Positions 34,368-44,053 of a stretch of 64,000 nucleotides of DNA are shown in pieces. The stretch comes from Nanobdellota archaeon. GTDB taxonomy: Archaea > Nanobdellota > Nanobdellia > Tiddalikarchaeales > Tiddalikarchaeaceae. Under the pieces are notes generated by a model. It was not told the DNA's origin. It made no database searches and saw nothing but the letters and a program-made list of their open reading frames with translations. The position numbers and the translations under genes were made by a program. Each line of letters opens with the position of its first letter. Within the stretch, counting starts at the first letter, position 1. The stretch spans positions 40,987 through 104,986 of the forward strand of contig JAFGFH010000006.1 in NCBI GenBank assembly GCA_016931175.1, read 5' to 3'.

Positions 34368-36402
34368 ATTGGATGAGATAAGCAGGAGTGATTTGAAGAA
34401 GGAGATTAATTTAAGCAAGCAGGCTAAGAGTTACGAGTATCAAACCTTTGTCAAGGAGAAAGTGGAGAGAACGAACTGGTACGAGAAAGCGTGCCAGAGG
34501 GCAGGGAAGTTGTTCAAACTTAAATTATCATCTAAGGAGAGGGATGCTTTGAACCTGCAGATTCAAAGAGCAGAGCTTAACGTTAAGCCTGAAGAGATTA
34601 TGAGCTTTTCAATAATAGCATTAATCGCTTCAATGATGGTTTCAATGGTTGTAATATTAGTAACTAATTCAATATTTGCCTTCGCATTACTAGGGGTTTC
34701 ATTCTTCGCTTACACTTTTATTAAGGGTTATCCTGAAAGTGTTGCTAAGAAGAGGGTTCTTGAAACTACGAGTGAAATGGTACTAGGAGTATTATACTTG
34801 GTTATTTACATGAGGCATACTCCAAACCTTGAAGCAGCGGTTAAGTTCGCAAGCAACAACTTGAAAGGTTACTTGGCGAATGATTTCAAACTATTATTAT
34901 GGAATGTTCAAACCAAGCAGAGCAGGGATATTTACGAAGCGGTTGAGGAATTCCTTGAAAAGTGGGAGAACACTAACAAACCGTTCGTTAACTCTGTGAG
35001 GTTAATAATTTCATCACTCCATCAAGTAAGCGACGAGAGGAGGAAGGAGACTCTTGACATGTCCGTTGATTCAATGCTTAACGGGACTTACGAAGCAATG
35101 GTTCAATATGCTAACAAGTTAAGAACTCCTGTTCAAGCAGTTAGTTTGATAGGAATAACACTGCCAATACTTGGTTTAGTAATGCTTCCAATGATAAGCG
35201 CGTTCTTGTCAGATATTATTACAAGCCAGACAATTTTCATGATATACGACGTTTTTCTGCCAATACTAATAGTGTTCGCTATTAACAGGGTATTAGTTGA
35301 GAGGCCAGTCGGCTTCTCTCTGCCTGACGTGAGCTCGCACCCGGACGTTCCGCCTAAGAACAAGTTCTACTTGAACGTTGGAGGCAAGAAGTTAACGCTC
35401 TCCGTTTTTATAGTGCCTATAATTTCATTAATAGTCGGATTATTAGCTTACGGGTTGTACATTTACAGCGTGCAAGGGCTTGCACCATCCAGTAATGACG
35501 TCTTCGGTTCTTTAACAATAGTCTTTGGTATTATGGGCGCTTTAGTAGGATTCTTCTACTTCTCCACGTTCCAAAGTGTTAAGATAAGGGAGAGGATAGG
35601 AAGCGTGGAAACTGATTTCACCAACGCTGCCTACATGCTCAGCAACGTATTAAGCGAGGGAAAACCAGTAGAGACTGCGTTATTGTCAACTGCTGACGAG
35701 TTGAAGGGAAGCAATATTTACGATTTTTTTGAAAAGATAGAGACTAATATTAAACAATTAGGCATGGATGTGGAGAATGCAATCTTTGACGAGACTTACG
35801 GGGCTATAAAATTATACCCCTCCATACTAGTTAACAGCATCATGAGAATACTCGTATCAACGAGCAAGGAGTCTGCTGAAGCTGCGAGCATGAGCATGAG
35901 GAATATAGGCAGGTACACTAAGTCTATTCATAACATTGACGAGAAGATTAAGGATATACTAAGCGAGACTATCAGCAGCATAATTTTTCAAGCCAACTTC
36001 ATAGCACCTCTTATTACAGGAGTTGTTGTCGGGTTGTCAACAATGATTTTCATCATACTTAACAGTTTGTCAGAACAGATTGGAGGATTGTCCAGTTCAG
36101 GAGGAAGCATTTCAGGAGCGACTTCCATGAACGTGGACTTCGTATTAAGCTTTCTAAACCTTAGCAGTAGCGTTGAAGTATGGGCTTTCCAGCCTATTGT
36201 TGGAATATACTTGGTTATAGTAGTAGCTTTAATGATTTACTTGATTAACAAGATAGAATACGCGGGTGATAATATTTACTTCATGAGCAGGGCTGCTAGG
36301 ACTATACTATTATCAGTGGTTATATACTCAGTTATTGTTTCAGTTACTACAATGTTGTTCACTGGGTTAGCGGATGTGGCGATAACGGTGGGTGCAGTAT
36401 GA
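34357..36402 (+). CDS. Double-T2SSF membrane platform protein (ArlJ/TadC type)
   Basis: 681-aa integral membrane partner of the ATPase. Two T2SSF units are visible, each a cytoplasmic helical domain followed by membrane helices: one ending around residues 260-315, the second around 425-680. Seven to nine transmembrane helices in all. A basic cytoplasmic N-terminal region of about 85 residues precedes the first membrane pair (FSIIALIASMMVSMVVILVT). Start is TTG inside the end of the ATPase gene. This double-domain form is known from archaeal pilus and archaellum systems. The next gene starts in an ATGA overlap. Confidence 0.93.
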   Translation: MASELDEISRSDLKKEINLSKQAKSYEYQTFVKEKVERTNWYEKACQRAGKLFKLKLSSKERDALNLQIQRAELNVKPEEIMSFSIIALIASMMVSMVVILVTNSIFAFALLGVSFFAYTFIKGYPESVAKKRVLETTSEMVLGVLYLVIYMRHTPNLEAAVKFASNNLKGYLANDFKLLLWNVQTKQSRDIYEAVEEFLEKWENTNKPFVNSVRLIISSLHQVSDERRKETLDMSVDSMLNGTYEAMVQYANKLRTPVQAVSLIGITLPILGLVMLPMISAFLSDIITSQTIFMIYDVFLPILIVFAINRVLVERPVGFSLPDVSSHPDVPPKNKFYLNVGGKKLTLSVFIVPIISLIVGLLAYGLYIYSVQGLAPSSNDVFGSLTIVFGIMGALVGFFYFSTFQSVKIRERIGSVETDFTNAAYMLSNVLSEGKPVETALLSTADELKGSNIYDFFEKIETNIKQLGMDVENAIFDETYGAIKLYPSILVNSIMRILVSTSKESAEAASMSMRNIGRYTKSIHNIDEKIKDILSETISSIIFQANFIAPLITGVVVGLSTMIFIILNSLSEQIGGLSSSGGSISGATSMNVDFVLSFLNLSSSVEVWAFQPIVGIYLVIVVALMIYLINKIEYAGDNIYFMSRAARTILLSVVIYSVIVSVTTMLFTGLADVAITVGAV

Positions 36403-37112
36403 GATTAAAAGCACAGGTTGGTTTTGAGAACTTCCTTATAGGATTCTTATTCGTCTTCATACTCGCGTCTTCAGTCTTCCTTTTCATTGGCGGCAGCGTT
36501 GAAGGTGCAGGTATTGACTTGTTTAACAGGACAATCTTTTCAGAACCAGTCTCAGGACTTGACTACTTATACCTTGACACTTACACTAACGGTGACGTTA
36601 ACAACTTCAACAACACTGCTTACACTTTCACGGAAGCAACAGATGATTCAGGCAACGTTGTTGAACTAAACTTGTCATTCACTGTAACCAGAACCTTCTT
36701 GCCTCCCTCATCCGAGCCTTTCTTTCCAATAATCTTTTACGTGAAATGGTTTAACTGCCCCACGATTTACGTCGACGACTGCCGCGAGGTAACTAATAAT
36801 CTTGAGCAATCAATAGTTTTTAATTCGTTAAAATTACAGTCTTACTACTTCAATTATACCCTGCCAGGAGTGTTATACACCGACTGCACAACGGATATTA
36901 CAATAGGAGCGATTATTGAAAGCTCTGACTTGTTCAACGAGACAGTATTAGATAACAACTTCTACACCTTCACCATACCCTACTGCTTCTACGAACCAAC
37001 CGACGCGTCAATCACTGCAGCATGCGTTCCGAGAGACAACAACATAGCGACAACGTGCACTAGCCAAAGATACTGGGATAATACGCAAGTTTATGGAGGC
37101 GAACTGTGTTGA
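36399..37112 (+). CDS. Class III signal pilin-like protein
   Basis: 237 aa. The N-terminus MRLKA-QVGFENFLIG matches archaeal class III prepilin sequences: positively charged, cleavage expected after A5, Q at +1 and E at +5, then a hydrophobic helix (FLIGFLFVFILASSVFLFIGG). The mature part is a beta-rich extracellular domain with several cysteines and ends in a Cys-rich tail (ACVPRDNN, TTCTSQRYW, GGELC). First of the pilin-like set, coupled to the platform gene by ATGA. It could be a major or minor filament subunit. Confidence 0.85.
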   Translation: MRLKAQVGFENFLIGFLFVFILASSVFLFIGGSVEGAGIDLFNRTIFSEPVSGLDYLYLDTYTNGDVNNFNNTAYTFTEATDDSGNVVELNLSFTVTRTFLPPSSEPFFPIIFYVKWFNCPTIYVDDCREVTNNLEQSIVFNSLKLQSYYFNYTLPGVLYTDCTTDITIGAIIESSDLFNETVLDNNFYTFTIPYCFYEPTDASITAACVPRDNNIATTCTSQRYWDNTQVYGGELC

Positions 37113-40100
37113 AGAGCTTAATATTTTTATTAATAGTTTTAAGTATTAGTTCAGCTTTTAGCGCAACGAGTTACGGCACCACTTGTACGACAACTTGGTG
37201 GTGGGCAGTAGTTTATTGGGGGTGCACGATTAATGATGGTCCGTGCGGTGCAAATTCAGCTTTCACGGCAGGAACGTGCACTGCTAGTTGTTCATACTGT
37301 GGAAGCTATGTAGACCCATGTGATGTAGCAACGGACTTGTCAGGAACATGCACATGCACTTCAGGCTACGAGGACTGTATTAATGGAGCAACCGACGGTT
37401 GCGAAACTAATATTAATACTGATAACAGTAATTGCGGGAGCTGCGGCAACGACTGTACAGTAAACATTTGCAGCAGCAACAACGTATTATCAGGAGGAAC
37501 GTGCAGCAGTGGTTCTTGCACTTACTCTACAACAACAGATTGCAACGATCAGGATGGCTTATACGAGGGGGTTTACAGGGACTATTACTGCAGCAGTGGT
37601 TCTTGCACTTACTCAACCACTAATGTTGACACCAGTTCAACCGCGTGTTCAGCATCTGGACTAAATTACATCTCAGGAGCAACAGGTTCCGGAGCTAACT
37701 GCTGCGGTGATGACGGCAACAGTGATGATTTTTATGCATCATCAGGAGCAACATGCACTTACTGCAACAACGGTAATTACGGAACATGCATTACGTCAAG
37801 CTACTGCAGCGGCTCAACGTATTACTCAGGAGGCGCTTGCAGTTCAACAGGGTGCAGTTTCTCAACATCAACTAATTGCGCAACAAGTACTTGCTCAGCA
37901 GGAAACGTTAGAAACTATAACGGGCAATGCACTGCATCAGGGTGCACTTACACCACAGAAGATTGTGATAATTACGACGGCCAGTACAGCGGGACTTACA
38001 AGGATTACTCATGCTCTTTAGGAGAATGCGTTTACACTACCGCGCAGCCGGATGATTCATCAACTAATTGCGCAAACTTTTACTTCGGAGACACTACTCG
38101 CTGGATAGGAATTCCCGCGACAGGAGACTTTCCAGGGTGCTGCGGTGATGACGGCACACTTGATGACTTTTACTTAACCTCGGGAGCAACATGCACTTAC
38201 TGCAACAACGGCAATAAGAACACTTGCTCTTTGGCAAACTCGTGCTCGGGAACTGTAAAATTATACGATAAGCAGTGTTCCTCAACCGGGTGCGCTAGCA
38301 CTTCTTTGGAATGCGTTGGGCACACTTACTGCCAGGACACTAATACTTTAATGACGGGAACTGGGTGCAGTTCAGTAGATTGCACTTACTCAAGTTCAAC
38401 TTGCAGCGATTTGGATGGAGTATACGGCACTGAGTTCTTAACATTCTCATGCACCGGCCCCGCGGGTGTTGCAGCATGCACTTCAACAACATTAGACCCT
38501 GACACTAGCCAGACTATTTGCGAACTCTTAGGCCACACCTGGAATATTGGAGGAACAACCAACCAGTGCTGCGGTGATGACGCTAACGAGTTTGACATAA
38601 CTTCAACTTTCGCCGCTTCAATGGACGGCGCCAGCAGTGACTTAAGGGCTTGCTGCTTGACATCATCCGCGTGCGCGTCCAACAATGTCTGCGGCCAGAA
38701 CATTGACGCTGACACGGACGGGGACACTGACTACTGCAGCTTTAATAATGAGTGGATTGACGCGAACGGTGATGAGAACTGCCACGAGGATGAGTACTTC
38801 GTGTCCGGAGACTGTGAGCCGTTAATCAATCCGGAAGTGAGTTCAGTAGTCTATAACGGGCAACAAAACATAATAACAGAAATTATTAGAAAGGGGTTTT
38901 TCGCACCATCTAGCCAGCCGTATAATATGAAAGTATCAGTAATAGGAACGCTTCCTCCGAATTATTATTACGAGATTACGAGAACAAACCCTGACACTTC
39001 AATATACGTAGGCGACTTTAATTACTTCATAGACCCGATAAGGGAGTACTCAGTCAATTATTGCTACAAGGTAAGGATACGGGACGCGGACGGCGAGCAC
39101 TTGTCGCCTTACTCTGATATTGTATGCGCTAAGTACTGCAGTGTGCAAAGACCTTACGGTGTTAAGGAAGCTTGCCCTGGAGGAGTATGCGAAACGCAGG
39201 ACTTTTTAAGAGATATATTGTCAGGAACTAATACGTACAATCCAACATTATGCTTTGAGTCAGGAGGAGTGTATAATTGCCAGAATTATTTCTTGTCAGA
39301 AAACGTTTACGAGACTTACGTTCCAGCAGATTATAACCCGTACACTTTAAGAGTTGACTTAGATAATATGAACAGGGATGTTCCTTTGGAGTTAAAGGTT
39401 GAGTTGAAGGATTCTCTTGGTGTTTACAGGGAGTTATTAATTGACCAAGTGGTTTTAAAATTATATGACGAGAACGGCGTGCCTTACTCAACAGCAAGCG
39501 TCCAGCCCTTCACAATAGGGGATGAGAAATCAATGTCTGTTTATCTTGACTTAAGCACTGCACGTGTTAATCTCGGACCTGTTAACTTGTACGAGTGCAG
39601 CGACGGCACGGCAAGGATTAGCATCTCTTACGCTCGTGAAGAGAATTATTACTACCTTAGTGAAGAAGGCGAAATAGTTGAACCAGTTAATAATCCTGAA
39701 ACTAATTACCTTTACGAGTTGGACGAGAACGGCAACAACATACTGACCAATGCCTTGGGAGCTGTTATTTTCCAGTCCCCAGTGAGTGATTACAGGGTTT
39801 ACGAGTACGACGAGTCAGGGGATTTAACACCTCTTGTTATATCCTCCAGGGATTACGACGAGTTCGGGAATTTAATAACCACTAATTACGTTCAAGTAAC
39901 GCACGACTCTGATGACGTTCACCCCGGCAGGCCTTATGATTTAATGCCCGTGTTCTGGTTTGATAACGGAGTATTATACGGCGAGAACGGAATGGAGTGC
40001 CCAGCAGTTAATATCGGCGACGAGAACTGTTACTGCGATTTAGGGCCTTATTACTTAACCTGCGATTCAGACATTGTTAACAAACCAGTTATCGAATCCT

Positions 40101-40180
40101 TTTATACTAGAAATCTTATAAATGACTTAGATTTTAGTAATAATATGTTTGAAACGAGTATTCACTGGTGCGTGCAATGA
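37109..40180 (+). CDS. Giant Cys-rich secreted protein with internal repeats
   Basis: About 1,023 aa. Signal peptide (MKSLIFLLIVLSISSAFSA) but no class III motif and no C-terminal membrane helix. The N-terminal half is dense in Cys, Ser, Thr and Gly, with a GYEDC...GCET...NCGSCGNDC module and three degenerate repeats of about 130-140 residues, each with a D-G-x-Y-x-G-x-Y-x-D segment, a CCGDDG element and, in two, a CTYCNNG element. A 26-nt block recurs exactly at 37502-37527 and 37589-37614. The C-terminal 400 residues are beta-rich with fewer cysteines. Start: TTG in a TTGA overlap is preferred; GTG at 37106 is possible. Probably a disulfide-stabilised surface or filament-tip protein. Confidence 0.85.
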   Translation: MKSLIFLLIVLSISSAFSATSYGTTCTTTWWWAVVYWGCTINDGPCGANSAFTAGTCTASCSYCGSYVDPCDVATDLSGTCTCTSGYEDCINGATDGCETNINTDNSNCGSCGNDCTVNICSSNNVLSGGTCSSGSCTYSTTTDCNDQDGLYEGVYRDYYCSSGSCTYSTTNVDTSSTACSASGLNYISGATGSGANCCGDDGNSDDFYASSGATCTYCNNGNYGTCITSSYCSGSTYYSGGACSSTGCSFSTSTNCATSTCSAGNVRNYNGQCTASGCTYTTEDCDNYDGQYSGTYKDYSCSLGECVYTTAQPDDSSTNCANFYFGDTTRWIGIPATGDFPGCCGDDGTLDDFYLTSGATCTYCNNGNKNTCSLANSCSGTVKLYDKQCSSTGCASTSLECVGHTYCQDTNTLMTGTGCSSVDCTYSSSTCSDLDGVYGTEFLTFSCTGPAGVAACTSTTLDPDTSQTICELLGHTWNIGGTTNQCCGDDANEFDITSTFAASMDGASSDLRACCLTSSACASNNVCGQNIDADTDGDTDYCSFNNEWIDANGDENCHEDEYFVSGDCEPLINPEVSSVVYNGQQNIITEIIRKGFFAPSSQPYNMKVSVIGTLPPNYYYEITRTNPDTSIYVGDFNYFIDPIREYSVNYCYKVRIRDADGEHLSPYSDIVCAKYCSVQRPYGVKEACPGGVCETQDFLRDILSGTNTYNPTLCFESGGVYNCQNYFLSENVYETYVPADYNPYTLRVDLDNMNRDVPLELKVELKDSLGVYRELLIDQVVLKLYDENGVPYSTASVQPFTIGDEKSMSVYLDLSTARVNLGPVNLYECSDGTARISISYAREENYYYLSEEGEIVEPVNNPETNYLYELDENGNNILTNALGAVIFQSPVSDYRVYEYDESGDLTPLVISSRDYDEFGNLITTNYVQVTHDSDDVHPGRPYDLMPVFWFDNGVLYGENGMECPAVNIGDENCYCDLGPYYLTCDSDIVNKPVIESFYTRNLINDLDFSNNMFETSIHWCVQ

Positions 40181-40356
40181 GCAGAAGATTAGGGGCAAGC
40201 AATACGTTAATTTATGTAGGATTGGTTATACTCGCAGTTCTTGCTATTATTGTAATAGTGCGCATATTTGGAGGAGAGGAAGGTTTTGCCGGGCAATTGC
40301 TTAACTCTTCAATGGAGAAGGTATTGGTTATTTACAGGTTGTTAACTAATGGCTGA
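40177..40356 (+). CDS. Short single-pass pilin-like protein
   Basis: 59 aa: MSRRLGASNTLIYVG, a hydrophobic helix (LVILAVLAIIVIVRIFGG) and an amphipathic tail (FAGQLLNSSMEKVLVIYRLL). The basic N-terminus followed by G-A-S before the helix recalls a prepilin site but lacks the acidic +5 residue. The ATG at 40177 is in an ATGA overlap with the giant Cys-rich gene and is preferred to an upstream GTG. Its design matches the miniproteins at 43.0-44.3 kb. Confidence 0.72.
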   Translation: MSRRLGASNTLIYVGLVILAVLAIIVIVRIFGGEEGFAGQLLNSSMEKVLVIYRLLTNG

Positions 40357-41803
40357 TGATGATATGGTTCCTCAAATGATTGGAGTAGTGCTTTTCATAG
40401 TATTGGTTGTTCTCGTCTTCTTCCCATTATTGCAGAACGCTACTGGTTTCATGGGCGACTCTTTCTGCTCTTTAAGCGTTCAAACAAGAAGCATATTTAA
40501 CAACTTGTTCGCAGGAGCTTGGGGCAGGGCGATAATACCTGATGATATATTTAACATTCTGCCTTTAATGTGCAGGTATAATGTTGAGGTTGAAACAAGT
40601 GATTTTGAGGAGTTGCTTGCTGAGAAAATAGTTGAGTGCTTTAACAAGTACGGTGCTGGAAGAATGGATGGCGTCTTCCCGCACGCTAGCATATTATGCG
40701 ATGCCTTAATCTATGACGCGCCAGTTCTCACTTACGAGCAAGGCGCGGATAATACTGAATACCTTACAACAGGCGTTGACTTGATGAGGGTTTACGCGTT
40801 AATATTAAACGATTCCAACTTTGAAAAAACCTTTGACTACGATAACCCGGGACTTGACAACAGCAACTACTTCAGGTTATGCTTCAAACCAGTATACGCG
40901 CAGTCAATATATAAAGCAATTTTTGAAGGCTACGAGGGAGTAAGAGGAGGAGAAGCAGAGGAGTGCTTCGGGGCAATAAACGAGACAGGGGTAATACCTA
41001 ATCCTTACACCCCATCAATATCCTCTTATTATGCTGTTCCTCCTTACGCTGCAGTGCCTCTTACTGAAGAAGGGGAAGCGTTATATTTCTACACTACTTC
41101 ATGCATTCCTCCATCCGTTGTTCCTGATATTTACGGAAGTTTTGACATGGCATCTCACGGTGAGAACGGGTGCTTTAGCATGAGAGAAGCTATTTTGAAC
41201 GCTTGGCAATTTAGGTTAACTAGGTATGTTCAAGATGTTTTCGCGGACACTAATCAGGATTTGATAATGTTCTGCAACGACTTGTGCGCGAGGAACTGCG
41301 AGGTAATATCAGATTATTACAGCGAGTTTAACACTTGCTTGTCTCAATGCAATACTCAATGCGCAGCATTAGCAAATAATCCATATTATACTAGCCCTTC
41401 AGGAGACACTTACAGGTCTAGGGAGATACCGTCATTCACTATAGCAGGTGAAAATTTTAATTTCCAAGAAGAAACCCGTTATTTTTTTACTGGAGTATCA
41501 CAAGTAGGGGAGAGTTCAAATTATGAGTATTATTCATTGTTAAAGAGGGGAACTTTTTATATTAGGTTCTTTGACTACGCGGATTGGCTGCAGCAGGCAA
41601 CTGATTCCACTTGGCACAGTTTTCCCGAGTGCGAGAATAATATTATTTACTTGGGAGGAACTATTCAGCAGGGCAACGTTTTCTGGGACACTTCCAACAA
41701 TCACGATTACGTTGCTGTATGCTTCGTTCCGTACGTTCCTTACGAGCTTATTCACTTGGACGAGTTTGAGAGTATTGACCAAGGCATAGTGGTGGTAACA
41801 TGA
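40349..41803 (+). CDS. Bitopic protein with large Cys-containing ectodomain I
   Basis: 484 aa. Short acidic N-terminus (MADDDMVPQ), one transmembrane helix (about residues 10-29, MIGVVLFIVLVVLVFFPLL), then about 450 extracellular residues. A tight cysteine cluster (CNDLCARNC ... CLSQCNTQC, near 305-345) should form several disulfides. No known family recognised. Overlaps the previous gene by 8 nt and the next by ATGA, so it is made as part of the filament locus. The N-terminal helix could pack in a pilin-like bundle or simply anchor it. Confidence 0.8.
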   Translation: MADDDMVPQMIGVVLFIVLVVLVFFPLLQNATGFMGDSFCSLSVQTRSIFNNLFAGAWGRAIIPDDIFNILPLMCRYNVEVETSDFEELLAEKIVECFNKYGAGRMDGVFPHASILCDALIYDAPVLTYEQGADNTEYLTTGVDLMRVYALILNDSNFEKTFDYDNPGLDNSNYFRLCFKPVYAQSIYKAIFEGYEGVRGGEAEECFGAINETGVIPNPYTPSISSYYAVPPYAAVPLTEEGEALYFYTTSCIPPSVVPDIYGSFDMASHGENGCFSMREAILNAWQFRLTRYVQDVFADTNQDLIMFCNDLCARNCEVISDYYSEFNTCLSQCNTQCAALANNPYYTSPSGDTYRSREIPSFTIAGENFNFQEETRYFFTGVSQVGESSNYEYYSLLKRGTFYIRFFDYADWLQQATDSTWHSFPECENNIIYLGGTIQQGNVFWDTSNNHDYVAVCFVPYVPYELIHLDEFESIDQGIVVVT

Positions 41804-43026
41804 AGTTCATAGTTAAAATCTTCGTCATGCTTTTCGGAGTTATTTTAATAGTTTTAATGGCAACTATACTGAATAACGTAACTAATCTTACGTGCGAGCC
41901 CGTGGACTTGTACAGCGGTGAGAACGCAGTTGTTGGTTTCGGAGGAGGATTCGTCAACGGATTGTACGATTCCATGTGCATGACACTGATAGAGGCTAAC
42001 AACGCTGTTTGGAACGCGTACGCTAACTGGTTCGTTGGATTAATAGGGCAGAGAGGAAACGTTGCTGGAATAGGCGCTGACTTGTGGGGTTTGGCAAGCT
42101 TCTTCTGTGTTAAGCATTCCAATTTCGAATATGCTACGGGGCCGGGAGTTGGTGCAGTGACAGACACTGAAGTATTCAAGGAGTTATTCTTGTACGAGTT
42201 GGAGAGGTGCTGGACCATGTTTGAAGGCGACACTAACCAGCCTCTTCCAAGCAGGCACCCTCTTGGAAAGAACGTTTACTTTGACTGCGCTGAAATAATC
42301 TACGACTTCACAATACCTACTGGGCCTGGAGAATTTGTCTCTTTTGGGGAGTTAACTGCGAGGTTATTGTACGAGAACTCTTGCGGAGAGCAGGTTAATG
42401 CTCCAATAAGTTCTCTTGACAGGGAATACTGCACGGGGAGTTACTTTGATGCGGGAACAGGACAATACGTTGAAGGCGGGTGCGTTGATTACTTAGACTT
42501 GTTGGCTGCCATAAAATGGTGCGCTCCAAAAGACGAGATGATAGAGTATTGGGGTGCAGAAGACAATTACTACAGGGAGTATGAAGAGTTCGTATCAAGC
42601 GGGGGCAGCATAATAACCGTTGACTGCCCTCTTGAGTCAATAACTCCTAAAAACTTTGTTGAGCACAGGACTTACGAATCTTCTGCTTGTTTTAATTACG
42701 ACGCTGCTTTGTGCAGTTTTGCAAACGTTTCAGGTTACAACCGCAGGACTGATTATGAAGCATCAAATGACGGGTCAACCGTTATTGACGGGTGCGGCAG
42801 AATAGTAATATCTTACATTGACTACTTTGACTGGGGCAGCATATTCGCCGCGCAAAGGGCTGGCGATGATTACCTTACTTGCGGCGGGCTTGACGTGTGG
42901 AACAACTTCGTAGCCTTGGGGAGTGATACTTGGCCGTCTGTTGGTGACAACATATTTTTATACAATACTGATAGTATTATTATTTGTTATGAAAAGTTTG
43001 ACACCTGCGGGGCTGATGTTGTATGA
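41800..43026 (+). CDS. Bitopic protein with large Cys-containing ectodomain II
   Basis: 408 aa. A basic N-terminus and one transmembrane helix (about residues 5-25, VKIFVMLFGVILIVLMATIL) lead to an extracellular domain with many cysteines and aromatic residues (for example SSACFNYDAALCSF, YLTCGGLDVWNNF). General build as the 484-aa protein before it, but no clear sequence relation. Coupled on both sides by 4-nt overlaps (ATGA). Probably an exposed subunit of the same machine. Confidence 0.8.
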   Translation: MKFIVKIFVMLFGVILIVLMATILNNVTNLTCEPVDLYSGENAVVGFGGGFVNGLYDSMCMTLIEANNAVWNAYANWFVGLIGQRGNVAGIGADLWGLASFFCVKHSNFEYATGPGVGAVTDTEVFKELFLYELERCWTMFEGDTNQPLPSRHPLGKNVYFDCAEIIYDFTIPTGPGEFVSFGELTARLLYENSCGEQVNAPISSLDREYCTGSYFDAGTGQYVEGGCVDYLDLLAAIKWCAPKDEMIEYWGAEDNYYREYEEFVSSGGSIITVDCPLESITPKNFVEHRTYESSACFNYDAALCSFANVSGYNRRTDYEASNDGSTVIDGCGRIVISYIDYFDWGSIFAAQRAGDDYLTCGGLDVWNNFVALGSDTWPSVGDNIFLYNTDSIIICYEKFDTCGADVV

Positions 43027-43175
43027 GGAAGGCTGACGTTGAAATGGTAGTAATTATAGTAATAGTTGTAGTTGTTATATTATTATTCTCGATTTTAATC
43101 ATAGGTATTAATCAGGGAGGGGGAGGAGTTCTTGATTCAATCGGCAACCTCTTCGGCAACTTGTCAGGATTATAA
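43023..43175 (+). CDS. Mini-prepilin 1 (50 aa)
   Basis: Begins MRKADVEMVVIIVIVVVV: basic residues, A4, then D5 and E7, followed by a 20-residue hydrophobic helix and a short Gly-rich, amphipathic tail (GGGGVLDSIGNLFGNLSGL). The (R/K)KA-D/Q/E pattern is that of class III prepilin peptidase sites, with cleavage expected after A4. It overlaps the previous gene by ATGA. With so short a mature form (46 aa) it would be a bare helix, either a structural core subunit or a membrane miniprotein. Confidence 0.75.
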   Translation: MRKADVEMVVIIVIVVVVILLFSILIIGINQGGGGVLDSIGNLFGNLSGL

Positions 43176-43209
43176 AACTTTTAAAACCAGGACTGCTTCG
43201 GATTATTTC

Positions 43210-43362
43210 ATGAGAAAGGCAGATATTGAGATAGAGCAGGTTATTGGTTTCATACTCGTAATTGTTGCAATACTCTTAATAGTTTTATTAATAAGCGGCT
43301 TGTTTGCTAATGCTGAACAGACTGGCGGTTTTATTGAGGATTTAATAGGTGAGTTTTTTTGA
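43210..43362 (+). CDS. Mini-prepilin 2 (50 aa)
   Basis: MRKADIEIEQVIGFILVIVA, then more hydrophobic residues and the tail NAEQTGGFIEDLIGEFF. Same layout as mini-prepilin 1: RKA, acidic residues right after, one helix, GG, amphipathic end. I start it at the ATG at 43210; the frame is open further upstream to 43132 but that part overlaps mini-prepilin 1 and would bury the signal. A TATA-like TTATAAAACTTTTAAAA lies about 30 nt upstream, so an extra promoter is possible here. Confidence 0.75.
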   Translation: MRKADIEIEQVIGFILVIVAILLIVLLISGLFANAEQTGGFIEDLIGEFF

Positions 43363-43541
43363 TTAGGAAAGCAGAATTGGAGATGAAGACTATAGTTGTT
43401 TTAATAATTGCCATCTTTGCCCTGGGCATAATACTCTTCTACGTCTTCTCCGCGCAGGGCGGGCCTTTTGAATTGATTCAAAACCTTCTAGGTTTTATGA
43501 ATACTACAACAGAATACGTTGAATCAACTGGTAACATTTAA
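43359..43541 (+). CDS. Mini-prepilin 3 (60 aa)
   Basis: Starts MIRKAELEMKTIVVLIIAIF from a TTG that overlaps the previous stop (TTGA). RKA is followed by E-L-E, one hydrophobic helix, then AQGGPFELIQNLLGF and a polar end. Third in the tandem of look-alike miniproteins, with the same GG plus amphipathic helix after the membrane segment. Class III processing after A5 is predicted. Confidence 0.73.
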   Translation: MIRKAELEMKTIVVLIIAIFALGIILFYVFSAQGGPFELIQNLLGFMNTTTEYVESTGNI

Positions 43542-43566
43542 AAAATACCGATTTCTAGATAATCTT

Positions 43567-44037
43567 ATGAGAAAAGCACAAGAACTATCATTGAACTTAA
43601 TCGTAGTCGGTGCATTAGCTTTGCTTGTATTATTAATCGTTGGAGGCATCCTAATCTTCGGAGGAGGAGACTTACTCAGCGGTTTCACAAGCATTGGAGC
43701 AAGTGATGAGGAGGTTAGAATCACATCATTCCTTTCAAGCTGCCAGTCAAGGTGCAACACTTTGAACTTAATGCTTGACTATGACGATGTAGAAGCAGAC
43801 CCAGCACAGTACACCAATCAGCTTAAGAGTTTTTGCTGTGAATCAAGCGACTTAGACGAGAGCGGATCAATAGAAGAAAATGGATTATTTGGTCCAGAAC
43901 TATGCTCACTAGCATACGATTGCTTGCTTGACGGACAATCACCAAGCATTTACTGCGCAATTACTTACACTGGAGGAAGTTTTGACTTCGAAGACCCAGG
44001 TTCAATAGGGGATGCAGCTACTTGCGGTAAAAATTAA
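43567..44037 (+). CDS. Class III pilin-like protein with Cys-rich ectodomain
   Basis: 156 aa. MRKAQELSLNLIVVGALALL gives RKA, Q at +1, E at +2 and a hydrophobic helix, then GGILIFGGGDLLSGF. The extracellular part holds paired cysteines (SCQSRCNT, FCCES, LCSLAYDC). The ATG at 43567 is chosen because it puts the prepilin-like signal at the N-terminus; a TATA-like TTTAAAAAAT is some 20 nt upstream. Longer than the miniproteins around it, so it may be a functional pilin with a head domain. Confidence 0.8.
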   Translation: MRKAQELSLNLIVVGALALLVLLIVGGILIFGGGDLLSGFTSIGASDEEVRITSFLSSCQSRCNTLNLMLDYDDVEADPAQYTNQLKSFCCESSDLDESGSIEENGLFGPELCSLAYDCLLDGQSPSIYCAITYTGGSFDFEDPGSIGDAATCGKN

Positions 44038-44053
44038 AAGTTAGGGCTAGCTA

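Noticed and set aside
37502..37614. Exact 26-nt repeats as a mobile or CRISPR-like element
   Set aside because: They are in frame, 87 bp apart and encode a repeated protein segment, so internal gene duplication explains them.
41748..42233. 161-codon minus-strand open frame across two surface-protein genes
   Set aside because: Spans the ATGA junction of two clear plus-strand genes; no promoter or ribosome binding site on its side.
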